Positions 1 to 9,289 of a DNA stretch of 64,000 nucleotides are shown here, piece by piece; positions within the stretch are counted from its first letter, which is position 1, and each line of letters opens with the position of its first letter. The position numbers and the translations under genes were made by a program. This DNA is from Bacteroidales bacterium (GTDB lineage: Bacteria > Bacteroidota > Bacteroidia > Bacteroidales > FEN-979): assembly GCA_028706295.1 (NCBI GenBank), contig JAQWBQ010000007.1, positions 1 to 64,000 on the forward strand, read 5' to 3'. Below the pieces are notes generated by a model. That model had not been told where the DNA came from. It saw nothing but the letters and a program-made list of their open reading frames with translations, and searched no databases.

Positions 1-744
1 AAAGATATCATCGTAGAGGTTCCTTTGGGAACCGTTGCCAGGGATGCCGAAACCGGTGAGGTAAATTGTGAGATCACTTTTGACGGACAAACCCATGTTT
101 TGGTGCCAGGCGGGCGGGGCGGATTGGGAAATGATCATTTCAAAACGGCAGTCAGGCAGGCTCCGAAATTCGCACAACCCGGAGAACCGGGTGTCGAATC
201 GTGGAAAATTCTGGAATTAAAATTATTGGCCGATGTCGGATTGGTCGGTTTCCCGAACGCGGGAAAATCAACCTTGCTTTCGGTCATTTCAGCCGCAAAA
301 CCCCAGATTGCCGATTACCCGTTTACTACCCTTGTTCCCCAACTCGGTATCGTACGTTATCACGACCAGAGATCCTTTATCATGGCTGATATACCCGGGA
401 TCATCGAAGGGGCGCACGAGGGTAAAGGTCTCGGCCTGAGGTTTCTTCGACATATTGAACGAAACTCGGTACTTTTATTTATGATTCCCGTTGATTCGCG
501 GGATATCCGGGAGGAATACCATGTGTTACTCAATGAACTCAGACAATATAATCCGGAGTTGTTAGACAAAGCCCGCGTGCTTGCCATAACAAAATCGGAT
601 TTAGCTGATGAAGAAATCATAACGGATCTTAAAAAAGATCTCCCTCCTTTGCCTTGTGTCTTTATCTCCTCACACGGGAAAAAAGGCCTGGCAAGGTTAA
701 AGCAGCTACTCTGGGAGGAACTGGTATCGGAAAACGGATTGTGA
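1..744 (+). CDS. obgE: GTPase Obg/CgtA, 5' end cut by window edge
   Basis: This is the C-terminal part of the Obg/CgtA GTPase, which binds the large ribosomal subunit and takes part in ribosome assembly and stress control. The frame is open from base 1, so the true start lies outside the window. The first ~60 visible residues are the end of the glycine-rich Obg fold ([10 protein letters not shown]). The G domain follows: P-loop GFPNAGKST, switch region with [10 protein letters not shown] (G3), TKSD as the NKxD-type G4, and ISSHGKKG near G5. There is no long C-terminal extension. The stop is followed after one base by the PAP2 gene, so the two are probably co-transcribed. Confidence 0.95.
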   Translation, partial: KDIIVEVPLGTVARDAETGEVNCEITFDGQTHVLVPGGRGGLGNDHFKTAVRQAPKFAQPGEPGVESWKILELKLLADVGLVGFPNAGKSTLLSVISAAKPQIADYPFTTLVPQLGIVRYHDQRSFIMADIPGIIEGAHEGKGLGLRFLRHIERNSVLLFMIPVDSRDIREEYHVLLNELRQYNPELLDKARVLAITKSDLADEEIITDLKKDLPPLPCVFISSHGKKGLARLKQLLWEELVSENGL

Positions 745-745
745 A

Positions 746-1363
746 ATGGATGCTTTCTCTTCAGTTTTCGATATCATACAATCAGCCGATCAGTCTCTGT
801 TTTTATTCCTGAACGGCCTTCACTGCACCTTTCTGGATCCGGTCATGTTCTGGGGCAGTAAATCACTCCTCTGGACACCTTTCTTTCTTTTCCTGTTTTT
901 TCTGGTAATCAGAAGATGGGGATGGAATACCATATGGATACTCATCTTTGCAGCTTTGATGATAACCGTAAGCGATCAGCTTGCTAACCTTTTTAAAGAA
1001 GGAATTGAACGGTTGCGCCCTTCCCATGAGCCTGGACTGGTTAACGTGCATCTGGTTAACGGGTACACGGGCGGGAAATATGGTTTTTATTCAGCACATG
1101 CTTCCACGACAATGGCCACTGCACTTTACCTCATACAGCTTCTTCATAAAAAGTACAGATTTATCATCCCGGTGGTGGTTTGTTGGTCAGTTTTCATGTC
1201 CTTTACCAGAATTTATCTGGGCGTGCATTATCCCGGTGATATCCTGATGGGATGGATGATGGGATCGCTCATCGGATGGGGTTCTGGATGGGTCTGTAGC
1301 AAAGCCATCCGCCGTTATCCCATCATCATCCGGCACAAGGATCAACGGAAAAACCCCGCATAA
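746..1363 (+). CDS. PAP2-family membrane phosphatase
   Basis: A 205-residue integral membrane protein with about five or six hydrophobic segments. It carries the three phosphatidic-acid-phosphatase type 2 motifs: KEGIERLRP (KxxxxxxRP), YSAHAST (PSGH-like, with Ser-Ala-His) and RIYLGVHYPGD (SRxxxxxHxxxD-like). Family members remove phosphate from lipids such as undecaprenyl pyrophosphate or phosphatidic acid, usually facing the periplasm. The substrate cannot be told from sequence. It starts one base after the obgE stop, which suggests one transcript. Confidence 0.85.
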   Translation: MDAFSSVFDIIQSADQSLFLFLNGLHCTFLDPVMFWGSKSLLWTPFFLFLFFLVIRRWGWNTIWILIFAALMITVSDQLANLFKEGIERLRPSHEPGLVNVHLVNGYTGGKYGFYSAHASTTMATALYLIQLLHKKYRFIIPVVVCWSVFMSFTRIYLGVHYPGDILMGWMMGSLIGWGSGWVCSKAIRRYPIIIRHKDQRKNPA

Positions 1364-1431
1364 TAATAACAAAAGCCCTCCAATCATCGTTATATATTCG
1401 GGTTTACGGTTGATCTAAAAATCAGAGGAAT

Positions 1432-1995
1432 ATGAAAAAATCGGCATTTGTCCTGATCCTGATGACAATCACAATGGTTTCCACTACCCAGGCAGCCTTC
1501 CCAAAGGGGCCCCTTGATCCGGTGAAGGTGGGTACCTGGACTTTGAGTGTGGGTTGTGGCCCGGGAACCCATCCATTTGGCAACGGGATCGGTTTCGGTC
1601 CTGCCGAAAAAGTCGTTTATGAAGCCGGGTTATGGGATCTCGGTCCGGGTGTGATTACGCTTGGCGGAGAAACAGCCTTCAGTTTCTTTTCTAATAATTT
1701 CAACAATGATTGGAAGGAACGCTGGGCCAATTTCTTTCTCGGTGCCCGTGGCGCTTATCATTATGGATGGGATGTCGAAGGATTGGATACCTATGCAGGC
1801 CTCCCGCTTGGGATCGGATTTTCTTATTATACCCATGATGATCACCCGGGGAATCACGGTTCGACGCCTGTTTTTCCGTATTTTGGAATTTTCTTCGGAG
1901 GCTCTTACTATTTCAATAAATATTTCGGAATAAATGGTGAAGTGGGATTCAACGTCACTTACGCCAATATCGGGGTGATCTTCCGGATCGATTGA
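1432..1995 (+). CDS. predicted outer-membrane or periplasmic protein, unknown function
   Basis: A 187-residue protein with a clear Sec signal peptide (MKK, hydrophobic core, cleavage after TTQA near residue 21). The mature part is rich in Gly, Phe and Tyr in alternating patterns (FFLGARGAYHYGWDV, YFGIFFGGSYYFN) and ends in an aromatic-rich strand (ANIGVIFRID). This resembles a small outer-membrane beta-barrel. I do not recognise a named family. It ends 18 bp before the convergent NDH-2 gene. A weak TATATTCG element lies upstream, not strong enough to call as a promoter. Confidence 0.7.
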   Translation: MKKSAFVLILMTITMVSTTQAAFPKGPLDPVKVGTWTLSVGCGPGTHPFGNGIGFGPAEKVVYEAGLWDLGPGVITLGGETAFSFFSNNFNNDWKERWANFFLGARGAYHYGWDVEGLDTYAGLPLGIGFSYYTHDDHPGNHGSTPVFPYFGIFFGGSYYFNKYFGINGEVGFNVTYANIGVIFRID

Positions 1996-2013
1996 TCCCG
2001 TTCCCCTGTTCGC

Positions 2014-3273
2014 TTATTTTCTCGTGCAGGATGGACGTGTGATGATCCGGTAGGTGTAAGCATAGGTGAAATAATTCCATATCCAGTCGGAAAGCGCTTT
2101 GAGCCTGTTGCGAAACCCCGTGATCCGCATCAGATGCAGGCCCATCCAGAGGAACCAGGCAAAGGATCCCTGTGTTTTTAGAAATGGCAGATCGGCTACT
2201 GCTTTGTGCCGTCCGACGGTCGCAAGGGATCCAAGATCGAGATAATGAAACGGTTTCATGGATTTCCCCTGTGATTTCCGGATCAGGTTGGTGGCAAGGT
2301 TTTTTCCTTGCTGCATGGCAGGGAAGGCAAGCATGGGATGCCCTTTCGGCCATGTTGGTGAGATCATGGCAGCAACATCACCGATGGCAAAAATATCCTC
2401 ATGTTCCTTTACCTGGTTCATTGGATTAACCGAAATTCTGTTTCCGGCCATCGATATTTCCTGTAACCCTGGAATAACGGCGCCTTCAACTCCGGCAGAC
2501 CAGATAAAAAATGCAGATCGCAACACCGTATCATCGGTCAGGGTTACATTCACACCGTCGTAATCCCGAACCCGGGTGCTGAGCCAGACTTTAACCCCCA
2601 TCTTTTGCAGGAAAGAAATGGCTTTGATGGAAGCTCCCTCCGACATTGCCGGTAACAACCGGGTTCCTGCTTCGATCAGGTGGATATTCATCAACGAAGG
2701 ATCAATCTCGGGATAATCGTGACGGATGATATGGGATTTGAATTCGGCCAGCGCTCCCGCCAGTTCCACGCCCGTTGCTCCTCCTCCGATGATCACGAAG
2801 TTGAGGATGATCTTCTTTTCTTCCGGTGAGGAATACATGGTGGCAATTTCGAATTGCTCCAGTAAAGTGTTTCTGATGGTCAGGGCATCATCGACCGATT
2901 TCATGACCAGACTGTATTTTGAAAGATGATCGTTGTTATAGAAATTTGTTTTCGAACCGGTAGCGATCACCAGGTAATCATAATTAAAAGTACCGACCGT
3001 GGTTTCAATCTCTTTTTTATCGGGATGGATCGTTTGAACCTCTGCCAGACGAAACGTGAAATTTCGGAATCCTTTAAACATCCTCCGGAATGGTGCAGCA
3101 ATTGAAGTCGCCGACAATCCGCAGGTTGCCACCTGGTACATGAGCGGCTGAAAATTGTGGTGGTTGTATTTATCGATCAGGGTAATCCTGAAGGGCTTGT
3201 TTTTGAGCTGTTGAATCAGGGTTATTCCTCCGAAACCACCTCCTACAATGATAATATGCGGTTCTTTGGTCAT
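2014..3273 (-). CDS. ndh: type II NADH dehydrogenase (NDH-2)
   Basis: A 419-residue FAD-dependent oxidoreductase. The N-terminus has the FAD-binding Rossmann motif (IIIVGGGFGGI, residues ~7-17) followed by the NDH-2-like HHNFQPLMYQVA segment. A second dinucleotide fold for NADH has VIIGGGATGVELAG (~160-173), and the C-terminal FAD contact is IFAIGDVAA (~295). Family members pass electrons from NADH to quinone without pumping protons, attached to the inner membrane. The length is normal. It lies 12 bp downstream of the flavin-fold gene and may be the last gene of the minus-strand run from panC. Confidence 0.88.
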   Translation of the reverse strand: MTKEPHIIIVGGGFGGITLIQQLKNKPFRITLIDKYNHHNFQPLMYQVATCGLSATSIAAPFRRMFKGFRNFTFRLAEVQTIHPDKKEIETTVGTFNYDYLVIATGSKTNFYNNDHLSKYSLVMKSVDDALTIRNTLLEQFEIATMYSSPEEKKIILNFVIIGGGATGVELAGALAEFKSHIIRHDYPEIDPSLMNIHLIEAGTRLLPAMSEGASIKAISFLQKMGVKVWLSTRVRDYDGVNVTLTDDTVLRSAFFIWSAGVEGAVIPGLQEISMAGNRISVNPMNQVKEHEDIFAIGDVAAMISPTWPKGHPMLAFPAMQQGKNLATNLIRKSQGKSMKPFHYLDLGSLATVGRHKAVADLPFLKTQGSFAWFLWMGLHLMRITGFRNRLKALSDWIWNYFTYAYTYRIITRPSCTRK

Positions 3274-3285
3274 TTTATCCGGAAA

Positions 3286-3747
3286 TTAGTATCCGAAAAT
3301 CCTGCCTTCATAACGGTCGACTTTGATCTTCATGACACAGACCTCCTTTATTGAGGGTGGATTATAGTTGAATTCCCTGTTGGTATATTGAGCCATGATG
3401 ATATTCAGGGCATTGACTTTTTCGCCTGTATCCTCAATCCAGGCAACCTTGCCATAACACAGCACCGATCTGTATTTCATACTCCAGGAGCAGGCTACCT
3501 GCTCACTCTGGTATCGGAGCAGATGGTCGGTGCTGAAATGAATACAGACCCTGGGATTGAATTTCAGGATCTCTATTTTCTTTCCATGTGCTGAACCATG
3601 AAGGTAAATGGTATGGTCGTCGAACCCGAAATTCATGGGGATGACATAAGGATTGTTTTCGGAGTCCACCATTGCCACATGGCACCACTGGCACCGTTTA
3701 ATAATCTCAATGCACTCCCGTTCGTCGTTGAATTTTCTTGTTCTCAT
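3286..3747 (-). CDS. pyridoxamine 5'-phosphate oxidase-family flavin-binding protein (NimA-like)
   Basis: A 153-residue split-barrel flavoprotein. The start MRTRKFNDERECIEII, the segment CHVAMVDSENNPYVIPMNFGFD and the IYLHGSAHGKK segment match the PNPOx-like family that includes the Nim nitroimidazole-resistance proteins. Members bind FMN or FAD and reduce varied substrates; some give nitroimidazole resistance, but most are uncharacterised. Resistance should not be assumed here. It lies between radA and NDH-2 on the same strand. Confidence 0.8.
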   Translation of the reverse strand: MRTRKFNDERECIEIIKRCQWCHVAMVDSENNPYVIPMNFGFDDHTIYLHGSAHGKKIEILKFNPRVCIHFSTDHLLRYQSEQVACSWSMKYRSVLCYGKVAWIEDTGEKVNALNIIMAQYTNREFNYNPPSIKEVCVMKIKVDRYEGRIFGY

Positions 3748-3806
3748 GATTACTTAAACAGTCGGTCAAATAATTGAGCTGATGGGTTAACGGATTTTTA
3801 TTCCGA

Positions 3807-5174
3807 TTATTTGAAGAGATTCCTGTAAACATCCACGATTGCTGCAACCGTGATAATTTTAATGGCATATCTGTTAAAGTCCAGCCCTTTGGTGTTATAT
3901 CGGGAGATCAGGATCTTGCTGAATCCCAGTTTATCTGCCTCGGAAATGCGCTGTTCAACGCGGTTGATAGGCCGGATCTCACCGCTTAACCCTACCTCAG
4001 CCGCAAAGCAGGTTTTTGGATCGATGAAAATATCCTGGTTGGAGGAAAGCACGGCTGCAACAACTGCCAGGTCAATGGCCGGATCATCGGCTTTAATCCC
4101 TCCGGCAATATTGAGGAATACATCCTTGTGTCCGAGTTTAAATCCACACCGCTTTTCGAGCACTGCAAGAAGCATATTCAGCCTCCTGACATCGAATCCG
4201 TTTGAAGCCCGTTGCGGAGTCCCGTAAACTGCCGAACTTACCAATGCCTGTGTTTCGATCAGCATCGGACGCTGGCCTTCCATCATGGCTGCAATGGCGA
4301 TTCCGCTGATATCATCATCCCGTTGACTTAACAGTATTTCGGAAGGATTGGATACTTCCCGAAGACCTTTGTCGGTCATTTCATATATGCCAAGTTCAGA
4401 GGTCGAACCGAACCGGTTCTTTAGAGATCGCAGGATCCGATACCCGTAATTCCGGTCACCCTCGAATTGAAGAACGGTATCAACCATGTGTTCCAGAATC
4501 TTGGGTCCGGCCAGATTACCATCCTTGGTGATGTGACCGATCAGGAACACCGGTATCCCGGTCATTTTTGAATATTTCTGGAGTTCGGCGGCCGTTTCCC
4601 TGATCTGGGAAACACTGCCTGCCGAGGATTCAATTATATCGGTTTGCAGGGTCTGGATCGAATCAATGACCAGAATGGCCGGACGAAGGTCCGAAAGATG
4701 CTGAAAGATCGATTGGGTGTTGGTTTCAGTAAGTATAAAACAATTATCGTTTGAAAATCCAAGGCGTTCGGCACGCATCCGGATCTGTTGTTCGCTCTCT
4801 TCACCACTGATATACAGCGTTTTATGATCCATACATTGTAATGCAACCTGCAACATCAGGGTCGATTTCCCGATACCGGGTTCGCCTCCGATGAGGGTCA
4901 GAGAGCCAGGGACCAGTCCACCACCCAGAACCCTGTTCAGTTCCTGGTTATGCGTGTTGAGACGGGGATCATGGGCTATGGTGATCTCGGAGATTTTGAC
5001 CGGAACAGCTTTTTTAAAGTCCCTGAATGAGGATCTGATGGCACCTTTTTCTTCGCGCATGATCACCTCTTCGACGAGGGTATTCCATTCGCCGCAGGAG
5101 GTGCACTTTCCCATCCATTTGCTGTGTTGCGCACCACATGACTGACAAAAAAATGCGGTTTTCGGCTTAGACAC
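3807..5174 (-). CDS. radA: DNA repair protein RadA (Sms)
   Basis: A 455-residue RecA-like ATPase of homologous recombination that promotes branch migration. Visible in order: an N-terminal four-cysteine zinc finger (CQSC at 10-13, CTSC at 24-27), a RecA-like core with Walker A GGEPGIGKST (~residue 95), the RadA signature KNRFGSTSELG (~252-262), and a C-terminal Lon-protease-like domain containing AEVGLSGEIRP. The start is GTG (plus-strand CAC at 5172-5174), giving MSKPKTAFF, the usual RadA N-terminus. About 130 bp separate it from rfaE2 upstream, so it may have its own promoter. Confidence 0.95.
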   Translation of the reverse strand: MSKPKTAFFCQSCGAQHSKWMGKCTSCGEWNTLVEEVIMREEKGAIRSSFRDFKKAVPVKISEITIAHDPRLNTHNQELNRVLGGGLVPGSLTLIGGEPGIGKSTLMLQVALQCMDHKTLYISGEESEQQIRMRAERLGFSNDNCFILTETNTQSIFQHLSDLRPAILVIDSIQTLQTDIIESSAGSVSQIRETAAELQKYSKMTGIPVFLIGHITKDGNLAGPKILEHMVDTVLQFEGDRNYGYRILRSLKNRFGSTSELGIYEMTDKGLREVSNPSEILLSQRDDDISGIAIAAMMEGQRPMLIETQALVSSAVYGTPQRASNGFDVRRLNMLLAVLEKRCGFKLGHKDVFLNIAGGIKADDPAIDLAVVAAVLSSNQDIFIDPKTCFAAEVGLSGEIRPINRVEQRISEADKLGFSKILISRYNTKGLDFNRYAIKIITVAAIVDVYRNLFK

Positions 5175-5307
5175 CTGATTTGGATTAGCGTTTATTGTAT
5201 TTTTTAAAGGTTATTGACCGTTCCTTAGATAATGCATATTGATATTCGAAACTGATCCGTATGATCCGCGTTTTGCAAACCTTCCGACAGACCGGATGGA
5301 TCATAAA

Positions 5308-5796
5308 TTAAAGATTAGATTTGTCGATGATCCCGGTGGTGGAGAATCCTTTGGTAAGCTCGATGGTAGCAACGATCCCTCCCCTGGCTTTCACCACTTC
5401 GGTTCCGACGATTTCTTTTCCTTCGTAATCCTTACCTTTCACAAGTATATCCGGTTGAATTTGACGGATCAGGTTCAAAGGAGTGTCTTCTCCGAAAAGG
5501 ATCACGGCATCTACGAATGATAGCGCTGCGAGTGTTATTGAGCGGGCATCCTGGTTATTCACCGGACGGTGTGTGCCTTTTATACGGCGGACCGATTCGT
5601 CGGAATTCAATCCCACGACCAGAACGTCACCCAGATCCCTTGATTTGGACAGATATTCGATGTGTCCGAGATGGAGGATATCAAAACAACCATTGGTAAA
5701 TACGATCTTTTTTCCTTTGAACCGCCACAACGCGATCCTTTTCTGAAGACGGTCCCAGGTAAAAATCTTGTCTTTAACGAAATTAAGGTTTTCCAT
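5308..5796 (-). CDS. rfaE2: D-glycero-beta-D-manno-heptose 1-phosphate adenylyltransferase (stand-alone)
   Basis: A 162-residue cytidylyltransferase-fold enzyme that transfers AMP from ATP to heptose 1-phosphate on the way to ADP-heptose for LPS. The nucleotidyltransferase motif TNGCFDILHLGH (HxGH, ~residues 34-45) is intact. KGKDYEGKEIVG and the C-terminal ELTKGFSTTGII match the C-terminal half of HldE/RfaE. The kinase half is absent, as in other stand-alone RfaE2 proteins. The first 14 bases overlap the end of the UPF0104 membrane-protein gene, so translational coupling is likely. Confidence 0.9.
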   Translation of the reverse strand: MENLNFVKDKIFTWDRLQKRIALWRFKGKKIVFTNGCFDILHLGHIEYLSKSRDLGDVLVVGLNSDESVRRIKGTHRPVNNQDARSITLAALSFVDAVILFGEDTPLNLIRQIQPDILVKGKDYEGKEIVGTEVVKARGGIVATIELTKGFSTTGIIDKSNL

Positions 5797-6826
5797 TGGG
5801 TTGTTTGTTAAAGGATAATAAAAGCAACGACAATCCGCCGACTACCAGGATCATTCCCGTTTGGGCAGTCCAGGCAATCCAACCGAGGGCAAGACCGATC
5901 GGTTTTGTCACACCGTACAACATCAGTGTTTCCTGTATGATCGCCGGATACAACCCAATGCCTCCGGGAGTCACCATGATTCCCACACTGCCAAGAACCA
6001 GGGCAGATAGTCCTGACCCCAATCCTAAGGCGCTGGTTTCGTTGAAACACAGAAAGATCAGGAAGAGCATGAAGTAATACAATGCCCAAATTGAAATGGA
6101 ATAAAAAACGAACAATCCGGGATTTTTAATCTGGCTTAGCGATTTCAAACCATCCCAGAATCCGATGATCAGTTGTTTTACTTTTACAAACAGCCCGGAT
6201 GATGTAATTTTTTTCCTGAAAATATAGATCAGGAATCCTGCAAACAAAACCGAAACTATCGTGACAACCAGGAAAATCAAGCTGAAGGCCTGGTTGTGGA
6301 ATTTATCTGCAAACTTCGGATAGATATTGGTACTCATGTAGTGTCCGATTGTTCCGGCCTGTGTCGCGATCATGATTATGAACAGCAGGAAAAACATGAT
6401 CATATCAATGGCACGTTCTGTGATGACTGTACCAAACGATTTGTTAAAGGGTATTTTTTCGTACCGGTTCAGGATTCCGCAACGGGTCACTTCGCCAAGT
6501 CTGGGGAAGGCAAGATTGGCAAAATATCCGACCATTACGGCATAGAAGATATTTTTTACTGTAGGGTGATAATTCATGGGTTCGAGGAGCAACTTCCACC
6601 TCAGGGCCCGCAGGATATGACTGAAGATCCCGAGAAAAACCGTAAGAATAACCCAGTTATAATTTGCGATCCTGAAGGAATGGAGAATCTGGTCTTTTTC
6701 AGCTGTGGTAAGTCCCCTGAGGGACAACCAGATGATGAAGATACCCAGTCCCAGAAAGAGAACAAACTTTACGACGGTTGCAATTTTATTTCCCCGGGGG
6801 GCATCCTCGACCTGATTTGGAGCCAT
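5783..6826 (-). CDS. flippase-like UPF0104 / LPG-synthase TM-region membrane protein
   Basis: A 347-residue integral membrane protein with about eight transmembrane segments and no soluble domain. It matches the lysylphosphatidylglycerol-synthase transmembrane (UPF0104, flippase-like) family: NYNWVILTVFLGIFSHILRALRW near the N-terminus, AFPRLGEVTRCGIL, and the conserved C-terminal GSVGIMVTPGGIGLYPAIIQ. Members with only this region are thought to move or modify lipids; the substrate is unknown. It follows panD and overlaps rfaE2 by 14 bp. A role in envelope lipids would fit rfaE2, but that is inference. Confidence 0.8.
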   Translation of the reverse strand: MAPNQVEDAPRGNKIATVVKFVLFLGLGIFIIWLSLRGLTTAEKDQILHSFRIANYNWVILTVFLGIFSHILRALRWKLLLEPMNYHPTVKNIFYAVMVGYFANLAFPRLGEVTRCGILNRYEKIPFNKSFGTVITERAIDMIMFFLLFIIMIATQAGTIGHYMSTNIYPKFADKFHNQAFSLIFLVVTIVSVLFAGFLIYIFRKKITSSGLFVKVKQLIIGFWDGLKSLSQIKNPGLFVFYSISIWALYYFMLFLIFLCFNETSALGLGSGLSALVLGSVGIMVTPGGIGLYPAIIQETLMLYGVTKPIGLALGWIAWTAQTGMILVVGGLSLLLLSFNKQPNGKP

Positions 6827-6844
6827 TACTAGGTTTTTTATGCC

Positions 6845-7195
6845 TTATGAAATTTTGTTGCCGGCATCAGGAAAAACTAAATAGGGCTTGAAATTTTTTG
6901 CTTCATCAACAGGAACGATGCCATAGGAAACAATGATTACCACATCATTGGGCAGGAATTTTCTTGCAGCTGCACCATTCAGGCAGATGGTACCGGAATT
7001 GCGTTCACCCTTGATGATATAGGTCTCAATCCTTTCTCCGTTATTGATATTTAGGACCTGGACTTTCTCGTATTCAACCATATTGGCGGCTTCCATCAAT
7101 GCTTCATCAATAGTGATGCTGCCGACATAATTGATATTGGCATCCGTGACAGTAGCACGATGTATCTTTGATTTCAGAACCTGGATTTGCATCAT
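6845..7195 (-). CDS. panD: aspartate 1-decarboxylase proenzyme
   Basis: A 116-residue pyruvoyl enzyme that makes beta-alanine from L-aspartate for pantothenate. The self-cleavage site is seen in NYVGSITID: chain breakage between Gly and Ser produces the pyruvoyl group. [20 protein letters not shown] and DVVIIVSYG are typical. Two ATGs are in tandem. Using the second (7192) places the cleavage at Gly24-Ser25 and the conserved Lys at 9, as in E. coli PanD, so 7192 is probably the real start. It lies 9 bp downstream of panC. Confidence 0.95.
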   Translation of the reverse strand: MMQIQVLKSKIHRATVTDANINYVGSITIDEALMEAANMVEYEKVQVLNINNGERIETYIIKGERNSGTICLNGAAARKFLPNDVVIIVSYGIVPVDEAKNFKPYLVFPDAGNKIS

Positions 7196-7204
7196 GCTGC
7201 AAAA

Positions 7205-8056
7205 TTACGAAAAAAGTTCCAGATTGTCGATCAATCTGACATCGCCAAGATAGACTGCAGTGAGTGCCACTGATTGTTGCCGGAGATTCCAGCTTTCCAG
7301 CGGCATCAAAGTGTCGCAGTCGGCAATCTCAAAATACTCCACCCGGAGATCTGAATCCTCCTGGATCTTTTTGACCGCCCATTCTTTCAGCTCCCAGATC
7401 GGCACTTTCCCTTTTTTTTCTTTTACCTTACAAAGCACCTTGTATATTCTGGGCGCCTGATTCCGCTCGGCTATGGTCAATCGCATATTCCGTGAACTCA
7501 TTGCAAGTCCGTCGGACTCTCTGACCGTTTCACAGGGAACGATGAGAACGGGAAGTTCCAGCATCTTTACCATGGCCCGGATGATGGCCAGTTGCTGGTA
7601 ATCTTTCTTCCCGAAATAAGCCCTGTCAGGCCAGACAATCTCAAAAAGTTTCCTGACCACAATGGCCACCCCTTTAAAGTGCCCCGGACGGAATTTTCCT
7701 TCCATCACTTTGTCGAGCAATCCAAATTCGGGATCGAAACCGGCAGCCTCTCCGTCCGGATACATTTCTCCTGTTTCAGGTGCGAAAAGAACATCGCAGC
7801 CCTCATGGGCAAGCAGGTTCGCATCTGTAACCAGGTTCCTTGGATAGCGTTCCAGGTCCTCCCGGTTGTTAAACTGGATCGGGTTGACAAAAATGCTGCA
7901 AATGGTCATATCGTTCTCATCTTTCGATCGTTTGATGAGATTCAGGTGGCCGGTATGCAGGGCTCCCATGGTTGGAACAAAACCAATGGTTTTGCCCTCT
8001 TCTTTCATCCGGGAGAGATACTTTTTTGTTTCAATTATGGTTTTGAAATGTTTCAT
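7205..8056 (-). CDS. panC: pantothenate synthetase
   Basis: A 283-residue enzyme that joins pantoate and beta-alanine with ATP to form pantothenate. The HIGH-like motif is FVPTMGALHTGH (~residues 26-37). The segments SIFVNPIQFN, FGKKDYQQLAIIRAM and LAMSSRNMRL (KMSKS-equivalent loop) are all intact. The length is typical. It heads the minus-strand group panC-panD-UPF0104-rfaE2. PanB, which supplies the ketopantoate for pantoate, is about 22 kb away in this window. Confidence 0.96.
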   Translation of the reverse strand: MKHFKTIIETKKYLSRMKEEGKTIGFVPTMGALHTGHLNLIKRSKDENDMTICSIFVNPIQFNNREDLERYPRNLVTDANLLAHEGCDVLFAPETGEMYPDGEAAGFDPEFGLLDKVMEGKFRPGHFKGVAIVVRKLFEIVWPDRAYFGKKDYQQLAIIRAMVKMLELPVLIVPCETVRESDGLAMSSRNMRLTIAERNQAPRIYKVLCKVKEKKGKVPIWELKEWAVKKIQEDSDLRVEYFEIADCDTLMPLESWNLRQQSVALTAVYLGDVRLIDNLELFS

Positions 8057-8105
8057 ATTGAGTGTTTAGCTCGAACATGATCCATCCTGAAATGCAGATG
8101 GAATC

Positions 8106-8636
8106 TTATCGTTCTGTCTTAACGATTTTATAGAAATCTTCTTCGAGGGTGATTTTCGGAGTTCCCGTAATCCGCCCGATCTCCATCCCTTTTCGAAAAA
8201 AAATAATTGTCGGAATCTGGGTGATTTTCAATTCCCCGATAGGGACCGGTCCGGCACGCTGTTGCCGGTCGAGGGCGATGATGGTACATTTTCCATAGCA
8301 TTGAAGGTTATCAAGAAACTTGAAAAACCTGGCTATTTGTACCCTGCTTTGGCCCGACCAGGTCGCCATTATCACCGTGATTCTTATGGATCTCCACAGA
8401 TCGGAATGGGTCATCAGTTCACTTAAAACATCCTGGTCGGGATGGTATTCCCTGTAATTTTTACTGAACCAGGAGCAAAAAACCGAACCTTGCAAACTGT
8501 CGCGGGTTACATATCCGATCAGAATGGAATCGCCCGACACGGAATCAACGGCCTTTTGGTCGAAGCCACCCTGTTGGGCATTTGCCCAATACGAAAAGAA
8601 GAGAAACGCAATCAGATAATACCCGGATTTCATCAT
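8106..8636 (-). CDS. secreted thioredoxin-fold protein with serine in place of both CxxC cysteines
   Basis: A 176-residue protein with a Sec signal peptide (cleavage near ANA-QQ, residue 20). Residues ~80-176 look like a thioredoxin fold: beta strand IRITVIM, then ATWSGQS where thioredoxins have WCGxC, and the cis-proline loop TQIPTIIFF (Pro142). Both active-site cysteines are serine (Ser94, Ser97), so disulfide exchange at that site is not possible. Cysteines remain at 54, 113 and 117, the last two as CYGKC. Its ATG overlaps the regulator gene's stop by four bases, so it is translationally coupled to the two-component pair. A binding or sensing role is inference. Confidence 0.75.
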   Translation of the reverse strand: MMKSGYYLIAFLFFSYWANAQQGGFDQKAVDSVSGDSILIGYVTRDSLQGSVFCSWFSKNYREYHPDQDVLSELMTHSDLWRSIRITVIMATWSGQSRVQIARFFKFLDNLQCYGKCTIIALDRQQRAGPVPIGELKITQIPTIIFFRKGMEIGRITGTPKITLEEDFYKIVKTER

Positions 8637-9289
8637 AGTTCAACAATCTTGTTTCGAATTGCGTATTTAATCAGTTCGACAGTCGATTTCAACTCAAGTT
8701 TTTTCATGATATGGTTTTTATGCGTCTCAACCGTTCGGATGCTGATGTCCAGTTTTTCGCTGATCTCCTTGTTGATAAAACCCTCAGCAAAGAGTTTCAA
8801 AATTTCAATCTCCCGGGAAGTCAACTGTACAGGTCCGCCCTGGTCAATTGAATCGTCTTCTTTGGCTTTTCTAACATAGCTTTTCAGAAGTACCCTGGCT
8901 ATCGAATCAGCAAAAAATTCTTCGCCTTCGTAGATAGCATGCAACGCCTCAAGGAGTTCCTCGCGGGAGGTGTTTTTTGGAAGATACCCCCTGGCGCCAG
9001 CTTTTACAGCATTGAAAATGAAATCCTCGTTGGTGTACATCGAAAGGATCAGTACCTTCATAGAGGGATAAAGTTCAGTCACTTTTCTGGTTATTTCAAT
9101 ACCGGTCGTATCGGGCAGGGAGATGTCGAGAATAAGAATATCGGGCTGTTCCAGTGTTATCTTTTCAAAACATTCCTTACCGGTTGATGCTTCCCCCAGA
9201 ATAGATATTTCAGGAGAACTCATCAGCAATGCTTTGATGCCGTCGCGGACCAGCTGATGGTCATCCACGAGGAAAATTCTGATCTGCAT
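8633..9289 (-). CDS. NarL/LuxR-family response regulator
   Basis: A 218-residue regulator. The receiver domain (1-~120) has the acidic pair Asp9/Asp10, phosphoacceptor Asp55 in ILDISLPD, Ser83 and Lys105. The C-terminal LuxR-type helix-turn-helix (~150-215) shows LTSREIEILKLFAEGFINKEISEKLDIS split over the scaffold and recognition helices. It overlaps the kinase gene upstream by 29 bp and the thioredoxin-fold gene downstream by 4 bp, so all three form one operon. The target genes cannot be told from the window. Confidence 0.92.
   Translation of the reverse strand: MQIRIFLVDDHQLVRDGIKALLMSSPEISILGEASTGKECFEKITLEQPDILILDISLPDTTGIEITRKVTELYPSMKVLILSMYTNEDFIFNAVKAGARGYLPKNTSREELLEALHAIYEGEEFFADSIARVLLKSYVRKAKEDDSIDQGGPVQLTSREIEILKLFAEGFINKEISEKLDISIRTVETHKNHIMKKLELKSTVELIKYAIRNKIVEL

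Noticed and set aside
3286..3747. Nitroimidazole-resistance gene
   Set aside because: The fold matches the NimA-like family, but most members do not confer resistance and no diagnostic residue supports it.
5175..5307. Possible tRNA or small RNA in the radA-rfaE2 gap
   Set aside because: No cloverleaf, no hairpin with a T-run and no conserved RNA pattern could be seen.
6296..6832. Antisense open frame over the UPF0104 gene (178 codons)
   Set aside because: No motif or signal; the minus-strand frame has clear transmembrane segments and family motifs.
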